9,714 nucleotides of DNA from positions 1 to 9,714 of the forward strand of contig NCJP01000107.1 in assembly GCA_002278985.1 (NCBI GenBank), written 5' to 3'. The DNA is from Erythrobacter sp. 34-65-8. GTDB taxonomy: Bacteria > Pseudomonadota > Alphaproteobacteria > Sphingomonadales > Sphingomonadaceae. A model generated the notes under the pieces. It saw nothing but the letters and a program-made list of their open reading frames with translations. It was not told where the DNA came from and ran no database searches. Of the stretch, positions 1 through 6,916 are shown in pieces. Both the position numbers and the translations under genes were made by a program. Numbering within the stretch: position 1 is the first letter of the stretch; each line of letters starts with the position of its first letter.

Positions 1-1302
1 GTTCACCTTTACAATGCTGTAAGCCCGGCCTGGCGCGATATCGTGTTCCGCATGAGCAAGGCCGAGGTGATCGAGATCGCCCGCACCGGGGCAAAGGTGA
101 TGCGCGACGAGGCCGGTAAACGGCCCGGCACGGACTGGCATTTCCAGTACAGCCCGGAAACCTTTTCGACTGCCGAACTCGACTTCAGCATCGAGGTCTG
201 TGAAGCGGTGATGTCGATTTTGCAGCCCACCCCCGAGCATCCGATCATCCTCAACCTGCCGGCAACGGTGGAGGCGGCAACGCCCAACATTTACGCCGAC
301 CAGATCGAGTACTTCATCCGCCACCTGCCGAACCGCGAAAGCGCGGTAATTTCGCTCCACACCCACAACGATCGCGGTACGGGCGTGGCGGCGGCGGAAC
401 TCGGCCTGATGGCCGGCGCGGACCGGGTGGAAGGTTGCCTGTTCGGCAATGGCGAGCGCACCGGCAACTGCTGTCTCGTCACCATGGCCCTCAACATGTA
501 CACTCAAGGCGTTGATCCGGGTCTGGATTTCTCCGACATCGACCGGGTGATCGAGACGGTTGAGTATTGCAACCAGATCCCCGTCCACCAGCGCCATCCC
601 TATGGCGGCGAGCTGGTCTACACCGCTTTTTCGGGCAGCCATCAGGACGCCATCAAGAAGGGCTTCGAGGCTGGCGCCACCCAGAACGACGAGATCTGGC
701 GCGTGCCCTACCTGCCGATCGACCCGGCTGACCTTGGCCGCAGCTACGAAGCGGTCATCCGGGTCAACTCCCAATCCGGCAAGGGCGGGTTCGCCTGGGT
801 GCTGGAGCAGGACCAGGGCCTGAAACTGCCCAAGAAGCTCCAGGCTGATTTCTCGCGCCATGTCCAGCGGGTGGCGGACGAACTGGGCCGGGAGCTCAAC
901 GCTGCCGACATCTGGGAAACATTCAAGCGCGCCTATCACGTGCAGACCTATCCCAAGCACTTCCAGCTGGTCGAGTACGAGGAAAGCCGGGCCTCTGACG
1001 GCACCCGGGTGTTCGCCGGCAAGATCGAAGTCGAGGGCAAGGCGCAGAGCGTCTCAGGGCGCGGCAACGGCCTGATTTCATCGGTTGTCGGCACGATCCG
1101 CGAGCACTTCGGGGTCGATCTGGAGGTGCTCGACTACACTGAACACGCGCTCGGCACAGGCACGGATGCGCGCGCCGCTGCCTATCTCGAATGCCGTGAC
1201 GGAGAGGGACGCGCCGTGTGGGGTGTCGGCATTGACGAGGACGTTGCCACCGCCAGCGTTCGTGCGGTGCTGAGCGCGGCGAACGGAGCGGTTGCCCGGT
1301 AG
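1..1302 (+). CDS. leuA: 2-isopropylmalate synthase, long form (5' end outside window)
   Basis: This enzyme condenses acetyl-CoA with 2-oxoisovalerate, the first committed step of leucine synthesis in the cytoplasm. The frame is open from base 1, so the N-terminal part of the barrel is missing and 433 residues are visible. The first residues, HLYNAVSPAWRDIVF, are typical of the long (about 560 aa, yeast/actinobacterial-like) LeuA class. Further on come the metal-binding HTHND (window residues 120-124) and FGNGERTGN (148-156) of the HMGL-like barrel. The linker and the C-terminal LeuA allosteric dimerisation domain fill roughly the last 120 residues (KIEVEGKAQSVSGRGNG, then GTGTDARAAAY), which is the domain where leucine inhibits the enzyme. 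The stop is TAG at 1300-1302. No in-frame damage is seen. The family call is secure; that it is leucine-feedback regulated is family knowledge. Confidence 0.95.
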   Translation, partial: VHLYNAVSPAWRDIVFRMSKAEVIEIARTGAKVMRDEAGKRPGTDWHFQYSPETFSTAELDFSIEVCEAVMSILQPTPEHPIILNLPATVEAATPNIYADQIEYFIRHLPNRESAVISLHTHNDRGTGVAAAELGLMAGADRVEGCLFGNGERTGNCCLVTMALNMYTQGVDPGLDFSDIDRVIETVEYCNQIPVHQRHPYGGELVYTAFSGSHQDAIKKGFEAGATQNDEIWRVPYLPIDPADLGRSYEAVIRVNSQSGKGGFAWVLEQDQGLKLPKKLQADFSRHVQRVADELGRELNAADIWETFKRAYHVQTYPKHFQLVEYEESRASDGTRVFAGKIEVEGKAQSVSGRGNGLISSVVGTIREHFGVDLEVLDYTEHALGTGTDARAAAYLECRDGEGRAVWGVGIDEDVATASVRAVLSAANGAVAR

Positions 1303-1309
1303 TGAGGTT

Positions 1310-1336
1310 GGCCAGCGATGGCGGGGCCATCTGGTC
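1310..1336 (+). terminator. Hairpin just after leuA (possible terminator)
   Basis: Eight bases after the leuA stop there is a strong potential hairpin. GGCCA pairs with TGGTC (one G-T pair), then after a 2-nt bulge GATGGC pairs with GCCATC around a GGG loop. No clear T-run follows (only a short TTTT near 1354), so it is not a textbook intrinsic terminator. It may still mark the leuA 3' end or stabilise it. The rest of the 121-bp gap to the next gene holds no other feature I can support. Confidence 0.35.
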
Positions 1337-1423
1337 CTGCAATCGCGGCAACCATTTTCCTTGCCAGAACCGGCCCCTGTGTGTTCCACCTTCCCGCAAC
1401 GTCAGTGGGGAGGCTGAATACAG

Positions 1424-2473
1424 ATGACCGAAGAGATCCTCGAACCGCAATTGCCGATCATCGATCCGCACCACCACCTGTGGGATCTGCGGCCGCTGAT
1501 TCCCCACTTTCCCGAGCCCCGGCACCACTTCATCGCCGCGATTGCTCAGAAGCCCTACTACACGTTCAACGAGCTTCAGGCTGACGTGACGACCGGCCAC
1601 AACGTGATCGGCACCGTGTTCATGGAATGCGGCGCGTTCTATAATGCGGATCGCGGCGAAGACCTGAAGGTTACGGGCGAAGTCGAGTATGTGAACGGCG
1701 TCGCCGCGCAATCGGCCAGCGGTCTCTATGGCGAATTGCGCGCCTGCGCCGGGATTGTCGGCCATGCCAACCTGATGCTGGGGCACCGCGTCGGCCACGT
1801 GCTTGAGGCGCTCGAAGCCGCCGGCAACGGCCGCTTCAAAGGTATCCGCCACCAGGGGGCTTGGGATGCCGACCCAGAGGTGCTCGGCCCGCCGTTCCAT
1901 GCACCGGGCGAGCTCTACCGTGATGCCACGTTCCGCCAGGGGTTGGCCGAACTCGGCAAGCGCGGGCTCACCTTCGATGCCTGGGTGCTGGAGCCCCAAA
2001 TCGGTGACGTGATCGATCTCGCCCGGGCTTTTCCCGACCAGCCGATCTGTCTCGACCACTGCGGCACCCCGCTCAATGTAGCCTGCTACCACGGCAAGCT
2101 GCATGAACGGTTCGACCCCTGGCGCCATGCCATCCGCGAACTGGCGCAGTGCGAAAACGTGACGGTGAAGCTGGGCGGCCTGGCCATGGCCTTTTGCGGG
2201 ATGCCCGAACAGGGCCCGGCCGCCGGGCTTGGCTCGGAAACGCTGGCCGCCATGTGGCGTCCCTATATCGAGACCTGCATCGATGCCTTCGGTCCGGAGC
2301 GGGCGATGTTCGAAAGCAACTACCCGGTCGATCACTGGGGGGCGAGTTACCCGGTGCTGTGGAACGCCTTCAAGCGCCTCGCCCACGCCCATTCGGCGGA
2401 CGAGAAGCGTGCGCTGTTCGCTGGCACGGCGGCACGGTTCTACGGGATCGAAGATATCCTTCCCCCCGCCTAA
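1424..2473 (+). CDS. Amidohydrolase family (TIM-barrel metal-dependent hydrolase)
   Basis: This 349-aa protein belongs to the Amidohydrolase_2 / COG3618-like group, which contains lactonases and pyrone or dicarboxylate hydrolases. The N-terminal DPHHHLW (residues 14-20) gives the first-strand HxH metal or substrate ligands. LDHCGTP (210-216) is the later conserved His segment, and FESNYPVD (296-303) lies at the last strand, where many relatives have a GSD-type catalytic Asp; here the position reads Asn. Its length is normal for the family and there is no signal peptide, so it should be cytosolic. The start is supported by GGGGAGG at 1407-1413. The nitronate monooxygenase gene follows 76 bp downstream on the same strand, suggesting a shared transcript and perhaps a shared catabolic route. 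The substrate cannot be read from sequence. Confidence 0.85.
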   Translation: MTEEILEPQLPIIDPHHHLWDLRPLIPHFPEPRHHFIAAIAQKPYYTFNELQADVTTGHNVIGTVFMECGAFYNADRGEDLKVTGEVEYVNGVAAQSASGLYGELRACAGIVGHANLMLGHRVGHVLEALEAAGNGRFKGIRHQGAWDADPEVLGPPFHAPGELYRDATFRQGLAELGKRGLTFDAWVLEPQIGDVIDLARAFPDQPICLDHCGTPLNVACYHGKLHERFDPWRHAIRELAQCENVTVKLGGLAMAFCGMPEQGPAAGLGSETLAAMWRPYIETCIDAFGPERAMFESNYPVDHWGASYPVLWNAFKRLAHAHSADEKRALFAGTAARFYGIEDILPPA

Positions 2474-2549
2474 CATTTGTGCCCCCTCGACAGCGGCGCA
2501 AGGGCATCATATGCGGCTTGCCGATAACGTAAACGTCAAGGAGACCGCG

Positions 2550-3521
2550 ATGCCCCTCCCCGCCCCGTTCGACCGCCTGCGCCTCCCGCTGATCGGCAGC
2601 CCGCTGTTCATCGTGTCCGGCCCGGAACTGGTGATCGCGCAGTGCAAGGCGGGGATTATCGGCAGCTTCCCGGCCCTGAACGCGCGGCCCCAGTCGCAGC
2701 TCGATGAGTGGCTCCACCAGATCACCGAAGAACTGGCCCAGCATAATCGCGACAATCCGGATCGCCCGGCGGCTCCGTTCGCCGTGAACCAGATCATCCA
2801 CAAGACCAACGACCGCGTGGATGCCGATATGGCGACTTGCGAGAAGTGGCAGGTGCCGATGATCATCACCTCGCTCGGCGCGCGCGAGGAAATCTTCCAG
2901 GCTGTGCGCAAATGGGGCGGGATCACGATGCACGACGTGATCAACAACCGCTTTGCCCGCAAGGCGATCGAGAAGGGTGCGGACGGGCTTATTCCGGTCG
3001 CGGCGGGTGCTGGTGGCCACGCCGGGGCGCAGTCTCCGTTCGCGCTGATGGCAGAAATCCGTGAATGGTTCAGCGGCCTGGTTGCCCTGTCGGGCTCGAT
3101 TGCCAACGGTTATTCGATCCTTGCAGCGCAAGCCTTGCGCGCCGACTTTGCCTATGCCGGAAGCGCCTTCATCGCGACGAAGGAAGCCAACGCTGATGAA
3201 CGCTACAAGCAGGCGATCGTGGAGAGCAGCGCGGAAGGCATCGTCTACACCAACCTGTTCACCGGAGTGCACGGCAATTACCTGCGCAACTCGATCGAGG
3301 CAGCAGGGATGGACCCGGACAACCTGCCGGTCAGCGATCCCAGCAAGATGAACTTCGGCAGCGGCGGCAACACCAAGGCCAAGGCGTGGAAAGACATCTG
3401 GGGCTCGGGCCAGGGAATTGGTGCCATCAAGCAGGTCGGCACGGTGGCCGACATGGTCGACCGGTTTGAGCGTGAATATCGGGACGGCCTTGCCCAGCTC
3501 AAGGCCCGCACCGGCGGCTGA
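2550..3521 (+). CDS. Nitronate monooxygenase family flavoprotein (2-nitropropane dioxygenase-like)
   Basis: This is a 323-aa FMN-dependent TIM-barrel enzyme. Family members oxidise alkyl nitronates such as propionate-3-nitronate to carbonyl compounds and nitrite; some annotated members have other flavin roles. The N-terminus (LPLIGSPLFIVSGPELVIA) is characteristic. AGAGGHAG (152-159) carries the conserved active-site His157, and GSIANGYSI (182-190) with GSAFIATKEA (204-213) form the FMN phosphate-binding segments. GSGQGIG near the C-terminus is also typical. I chose ATG 2550 because AAGGAGA lies at 2538-2544 and the protein then begins just before the first barrel strand. An in-frame ATG at 2511 would add 13 residues and is less likely. 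It lies in a probable operon with the upstream amidohydrolase and converges on the minus-strand gene, with 14 bp between stops. The family is firm, the substrate unknown. Confidence 0.88.
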   Translation: MPLPAPFDRLRLPLIGSPLFIVSGPELVIAQCKAGIIGSFPALNARPQSQLDEWLHQITEELAQHNRDNPDRPAAPFAVNQIIHKTNDRVDADMATCEKWQVPMIITSLGAREEIFQAVRKWGGITMHDVINNRFARKAIEKGADGLIPVAAGAGGHAGAQSPFALMAEIREWFSGLVALSGSIANGYSILAAQALRADFAYAGSAFIATKEANADERYKQAIVESSAEGIVYTNLFTGVHGNYLRNSIEAAGMDPDNLPVSDPSKMNFGSGGNTKAKAWKDIWGSGQGIGAIKQVGTVADMVDRFEREYRDGLAQLKARTGG

Positions 3522-3535
3522 TCAGGCTGCCTCAG

Positions 3536-4366
3536 TCAGTTTGACCAGGCCCGGACGAACCGCCCGTTCGCGGACGGTTCGATCCGCACCTGTTCCCCTG
3601 ATGGACCGGTGAACAGCTCCGCTTCGAACACGCGCCCCCGGTGGATCAGCATTTCGGCCAGCCGCAAGCCAAGGCGCGCGGCGTAGCCGGGATCTGTCAC
3701 CAGATCAGCCTCGATCCGCAGCTCCTGGCCGGTAAAAAACGCCAGCCCGCGGCTCTGTAGGGCGTGACCCATAGCGCTCCGGAAAGTGACAAGGCCCGGG
3801 GAAGGAATCGGGCCACCTTTCTCCCAGCCCGCCACCAGGGCGCAGAAATCCTCCCGGCTGACAAGCGAAGCCGATGGCCCCCACCCGGCGGCCAGAACGC
3901 CCGGAAACACTGTGCACAGGCGCATGGCCAGACGGAACTGCCCACGCACGACCGGCAGGCTGTGCGGGGCACCGTCGAGATGCGGGCCGGGAACCAGCCT
4001 TAAGGCCACTGCCGCCATATCGCGGGGCAGGATGTCCGGCCGGGACTCGTACACCGGCCCGCCTTTCGTTCGTTTCACATGGGTCAGACAGGCGTCATAC
4101 GTCAAACCATCGAGCAGGAGCTCAAAGGCGGGCCGCAGCTCGCCCGATTGATCGGAAATGCCGGTAACCGGCCCGAAGTCGTGACTCAGCAATTCTGGCC
4201 CGTGCCTGGCAAACGCCTGCCGCAAAGTCTCGTGACCGGCATCAGTCCCGGCCTTGAAATGAAGCCAGAGTCCGGACTTGGGGTCAGATCCGTCCGATGT
4301 TCCCCCGCTGGCGATGATGGTGCACCCCTCGTGCTCGATAACCGGGGTTTTCTTGCCGCGATTCAA
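3536..4366 (-). CDS. Uncharacterised protein, possibly DUF4261-like; TTG start
   Basis: I do not firmly recognise this 276-aa protein. It is soluble, with no signal peptide or membrane segment. The C-terminal third, with WGPSASLVSREDF, GLAFFTGQELRIE and PSANGRFVRAW, looks like uncharacterised DUF4261-type proteins; this is a recollection of style and was not confirmed by a search. The frame is open back to 4561, but that part overlaps the upstream flavodoxin-fold gene and reads as basic, low-quality sequence, and no ATG occurs in the first part. TTG at 4366 begins just before the first plausible folded segment (VIEHEGCTIIASGG) and 52 nt after the upstream stop, with only a G-rich stretch as a weak ribosome site. 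GTG at 4468 is an alternative that would overlap the neighbour. It is probably co-transcribed with the oxidoreductase gene; its function is unknown. Confidence 0.65.
   Translation of the reverse strand: MNRGKKTPVIEHEGCTIIASGGTSDGSDPKSGLWLHFKAGTDAGHETLRQAFARHGPELLSHDFGPVTGISDQSGELRPAFELLLDGLTYDACLTHVKRTKGGPVYESRPDILPRDMAAVALRLVPGPHLDGAPHSLPVVRGQFRLAMRLCTVFPGVLAAGWGPSASLVSREDFCALVAGWEKGGPIPSPGLVTFRSAMGHALQSRGLAFFTGQELRIEADLVTDPGYAARLGLRLAEMLIHRGRVFEAELFTGPSGEQVRIEPSANGRFVRAWSN
3557..3580. repeat. Inverted repeat with TTCG loop near convergent 3' ends
   Basis: GAACCG pairs with CGGTTC, and an inner CCG pairs with CGG across one C-A mismatch, closing on a TTCG loop. It lies 36 bp past the nitronate monooxygenase stop and inside the last codons of the opposing gene. 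It could help end the rightward transcript, but no T-run follows, so a terminator role is only a guess. Confidence 0.3.
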
Positions 4367-4418
4367 TGCCCCCGTCGAGTCCTGCGACCGACGAAACCTC
4401 CGAAATCGAGGCGATTTT

Positions 4419-4910
4419 TCAAAAGATTCCCTGTTCCAGAGCGGCCGCGAAACCCGCCCCGAGATCACGTGCGTGGGCCAGATCGGGTGGCGGCACGATT
4501 TTCCGCGCCAGAATGGCTTCAGGCGTTTGCGCGGCGAGATTGACAATGGCCGGCTCGGCAATCCGCCTCAGGCGCCAGCCTGTTGCGATGCGGTCGATCT
4601 GGCGCTGCGCGCCCTCGCCGTCCGACCCGGCGGCGATGATCGTGGCATAGCCCCGCCCCTCGATCCGGCCCAGCACCGGGTAATAGCACCGGTCGAACAT
4701 GTCTTTCATCAAGCCGCTCATCGTGCCCAGGTTTTCGGGGCAGACGAACAGGTATCCGGACGCGGCGAGGAAATCGTCAAACGCGACCTGGTCGCAGGCA
4801 ATCAGGCGCGCCCTCTCCCCGGCACCGCTGGCAGCAGCCTGAGCCAGCGCCTGCGATGCACCGGTCCGGCTGTGCCATGCGATCAGGAGGTGCGGATCGG
4901 TCTTTCCCAT
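4419..4910 (-). CDS. Flavodoxin-fold NAD(P)H-dependent oxidoreductase
   Basis: This is a 163-aa, single-domain flavodoxin-like protein with no export signal. The first strand and loop, LLIAWHSRTGASQ (residues 8-20 from the chosen start), form the FMN phosphate-binding turn. CPENLGTMSGLMKDMFDRCYYP matches the flavin-ring loop of the NADPH-dependent FMN reductase/flavodoxin superfamily, where relatives typically read TPEN.G..SG.LKDF.DR. ATG 4910 was chosen because the fold begins immediately after it. A GTG at 4937 in the same frame would add nine unconserved residues, and neither start has a strong Shine-Dalgarno sequence. It is the first gene of a minus-strand pair and is divergent from recJ with a gap of about 80 bp. 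The electron acceptor is unknown; a quinone or flavin reductase role is a reasonable inference. Confidence 0.8.
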   Translation of the reverse strand: MGKTDPHLLIAWHSRTGASQALAQAAASGAGERARLIACDQVAFDDFLAASGYLFVCPENLGTMSGLMKDMFDRCYYPVLGRIEGRGYATIIAAGSDGEGAQRQIDRIATGWRLRRIAEPAIVNLAAQTPEAILARKIVPPPDLAHARDLGAGFAAALEQGIF

Positions 4911-4990
4911 CCGCCGAGCTTCGTTCGATGCTACCACTTGTCAACCGCCCCGCGTTTGCCCGTTGGCCCAAGCCGGGCTAGAGGGTCGCC

Positions 4991-6683
4991 ATGGCCTCTC
5001 GCTCCATCGCCCCTGTTTTCGGTGTCTCGCGCTCGATCACGGGCAAGGCCTGGCACTGGCGGGGCGGTAACATGGAACTGGGCGCCGACGCCCGGGACCT
5101 CGGCAATGACATCGTGCGCCAGCTGCTGCTTTCGCGCGGGGTGGCGCCGGACGATATCGAGCGGCACCGCAATCCCACCTTGCGCGATTTCCTGCCCGAC
5201 CCTTCGCTGTTCCGCGACATGGACTCCGCCGCCGAACGCCTGGCGCAGGCCGTGCTGACCGGAGAAACCGTCACCGTCTATGGTGACTACGATGTCGATG
5301 GCGCAACCAGCGCCGCGCTGATGATACGCCTGCTGCGGATGCTGGGCCACGACGCCCGCTACTACATCCCCGACCGCCTGCTGGAGGGATACGGCCCCTC
5401 AGGCGAGGCGCTGGTCCGCATTGCACAGGACGGCAGCAGCCTGATCGTCACGGTCGATTGCGGCGCAATGGCGCACGAGGCACTGCAGATGGCGCATGAC
5501 GCCGGGGTCGACGTGATCGTGGTCGATCATCACAAATGCTCGCCTGAGCTCCCGCGCGCGGCGGCTCTGGTCAATCCCAACCGGCTCGATGAGTGCGACG
5601 AAGGTGCCGCGCATGGCCATCTGGCGGCTGTGGGCGTCGCTTTCCTGCTGGCGGTGGCGCTGGTGAGGACGCTGCGCCAGCGCGGATATTTCAGCGAACG
5701 CAAGGAACCGTCACTGATGGGCCTGCTCGATCTGGTGGCGCTGGGCACGGTAGCGGATGTCGCGGCCCTGCACGGCTTGAACCGCGCTTTCGTGGCCCAA
5801 GGCCTCAAGGTGATGGCCCGCCGCGAAGGCACCGGGATGGCGGCGCTGATTGACGCCAGCCGCCTGACCCGCGCGCCCAAGTGCAGCGATCTGGGCTTTG
5901 CCCTGGGCCCCAGAATCAACGCCGGCGGACGGGTTGGCGAATCGACCCTGGGGGTGCGCCTGCTGACCACTGAAGATCCCGGCGAGGCGCAGGCCATCGG
6001 CCGTGCATCTGGTATCCGGGCGCGGCTGGCACCCCGGGGTGATCGGGATCGTGGCCGGACGGATCAAGGAGAAAACCGGCAAGCCATCGCTGGTGATCGC
6101 GCTCGATGATGACGGCAACCTCGGCAAAGGCTCCGGTCGTTCCATATCTGGCGTTGATCTGGGTGCGGCCATCATCGCCGCGCGCGAGCAAGGCCTGCTG
6201 GTGGCTGGCGGCGGACATGCCATGGCAGCCGGGCTTACCATTTCAGCCGAGCGTCTCGGCGAATTCACGGACTGGATCGATTCGCACCTGTCCCGCGCGG
6301 TCGAACGGGCAGTGGCAGAACAGATCGTCGCGTGCGACCTTGCCCTTGCCCCGGGTGGGTTGACGCCCGAGCTGGTCGAATCGCTGGAAAGCGCGGGGCC
6401 GTATGGTGTTGGCTGGCCCGGCCCGCGCGTTGCCGTGGGGCCGGTGCGGCTGATCAAGGCCGACATCGTCGGCACAGATCATCTCCGCCTGATCGCCGGC
6501 GGCAAGGACGGGCGCTCGTTCAAGGCGATTGCTTTTCGCGCGGCGGAAACCGAACTGGGCCAGACATTGCTGCATGGTGCCCGCAACCGGCCGCTGTGGC
6601 TGGCCGGACGGGTCAAGCTGGACGATTGGGGCAGCCGCCCGGCAGCGGAGCTTCATCTGGAAGACGCGGCCTGGGCCGATTGA
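4991..6683 (+). pseudogene. recJ: Single-stranded-DNA-specific exonuclease RecJ, frame-disrupted with internal loss
   Basis: RecJ is the 5'-3' single-strand DNA exonuclease of recombination and mismatch or base-excision repair. The first part starts at ATG 4991, with GAGGG at 4981-4985, and carries GDYDVDG (residues 98-104), VDCG (155-158), VDHH (178-181), LGTVADV (251-257) and GPRINAGGR (306-314), which are the DHH metal-binding and structural motifs. After about residue 336 (position ~5998) the conserved protein continues in another frame, from VHLVSGRGWHPGVIGIVAGRIK (6003 on), with GKGSGRS, GGGHAMAAG and the C-terminal OB-like region to the stop at 6681-6683. The first frame runs on as nonsense to a TGA at 6109. 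The helix normally linking the DHH and DHHA1 domains (the LNxxRR stretch, about 40 residues) is absent, so this is a deletion of 3n+2 bp rather than a single-base slip. Every visible catalytic motif is intact, which suggests a recent event or a sequence/assembly error. Confidence 0.85.
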
Positions 6684-6716
6684 GACGACTTTGTGAAGAG
6701 CGGCGGCAATGCGGGG

Positions 6717-6744
6717 TTGACCGGTGCGCGCCGCATGCTAATGG
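6717..6744 (+). promoter_or_regulatory. Candidate sigma-70 promoter for tRNA-Glu
   Basis: TTGACC at 6717-6722 is a good -35. After a 16-bp spacer, TAATGG (6739-6744) preceded by TGC is a weak, extended-type -10. Transcription would begin near 6751, about 25 nt before the mature tRNA. This placement downstream of recJ is reasonable but rests only on matches to the consensus. Confidence 0.4.
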
Positions 6745-6775
6745 CCCCGCCACGCCACCGGCCGATATCGGCACT

Positions 6776-6850
6776 GGCCCCTTCGTCTAGCGGTTAGGAC
6801 GCGGCCCTTTCACGGCTGAAACACGGGTTCGATTCCCGTAGGGGTCACCA
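6776..6850 (+). tRNA. tRNA-Glu (anticodon UUC), CCA encoded
   Basis: The full cloverleaf can be drawn. Acceptor arms GGCCCCT (6776-6782) and AGGGGTC pair fully, with one G-T pair. The D arm reads GTCTAGCGGTTAGGAC. The anticodon stem CGGCC/GGCTG closes the loop CTTTCAC, with anticodon TTC at 6809-6811. The T arm ACGGG-TTCGATT-CCCGT is standard, followed by discriminator A and a genomic CCA (6848-6850). It closely resembles bacterial tRNA-Glu such as that of E. coli. A palindrome, GCCGATATCGGC (6761-6772), lies just upstream in the leader. No clear terminator follows before phoR. Confidence 0.97.
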
Positions 6851-6888
6851 CGGTGGCGCAAATCCCGGCATTTCTGCAACTGACAAGA

Positions 6889-6910
6889 GCCAAGGCGATT
6901 CTGTCTTGGC
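6889..6910. repeat. Inverted repeat between tRNA-Glu and phoR
   Basis: GCCAAG (6889-6894) and CTTGGC (6905-6910) form a 6-bp inverted repeat with a 10-nt spacer, ending 6 nt before the phoR ATG. It could be an operator or a weak hairpin in the tRNA trailer or phoR leader. There is no T-run and no clear Shine-Dalgarno sequence nearby. Confidence 0.25.
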
Positions 6911-6916
6911 GCAGTC

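Noticed and set aside
923..2476. Long open frame on the minus strand (about 517 codons)
   Set aside because: It is antisense to leuA and the amidohydrolase, which have clear family motifs. The translation is Arg/His/Pro-rich with no recognisable domain, as expected from a GC-rich shadow frame.
2370..3272. Minus-strand open frame of 300 codons opposite the nitronate monooxygenase
   Set aside because: Compositional shadow of a well-supported plus-strand gene.
4403..4420. AAATCG-AGG-CGATTT hairpin followed by T residues on the plus strand, resembling a terminator
   Set aside because: The stem is only 6 bp and AT-rich, no plus-strand gene ends there, and the minus-strand version lacks a T-run.
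4367..4561. N-terminal extension of the uncharacterised minus-strand protein
   Set aside because: It overlaps the flavodoxin-fold gene by over 140 bp and reads as basic, unstructured sequence; a start after the upstream stop is more likely.
4939..4944. TTGACA (minus strand) as a -35 for the flavodoxin-fold gene
   Set aside because: No acceptable -10 lies 16-18 bp downstream; the recJ side of this divergent gap also lacks a convincing promoter.
5990..6010. Programmed ribosomal frameshift in recJ
   Set aside because: There is no slippery heptamer, and about 40 conserved residues are missing, which a frameshift alone cannot explain.
6776..6850. tRNA-Glu as an integration (att) site for a mobile element
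   Set aside because: No repeat of the tRNA 3' end, integrase or phage-like gene is visible, and the following DNA is a core phosphate operon.
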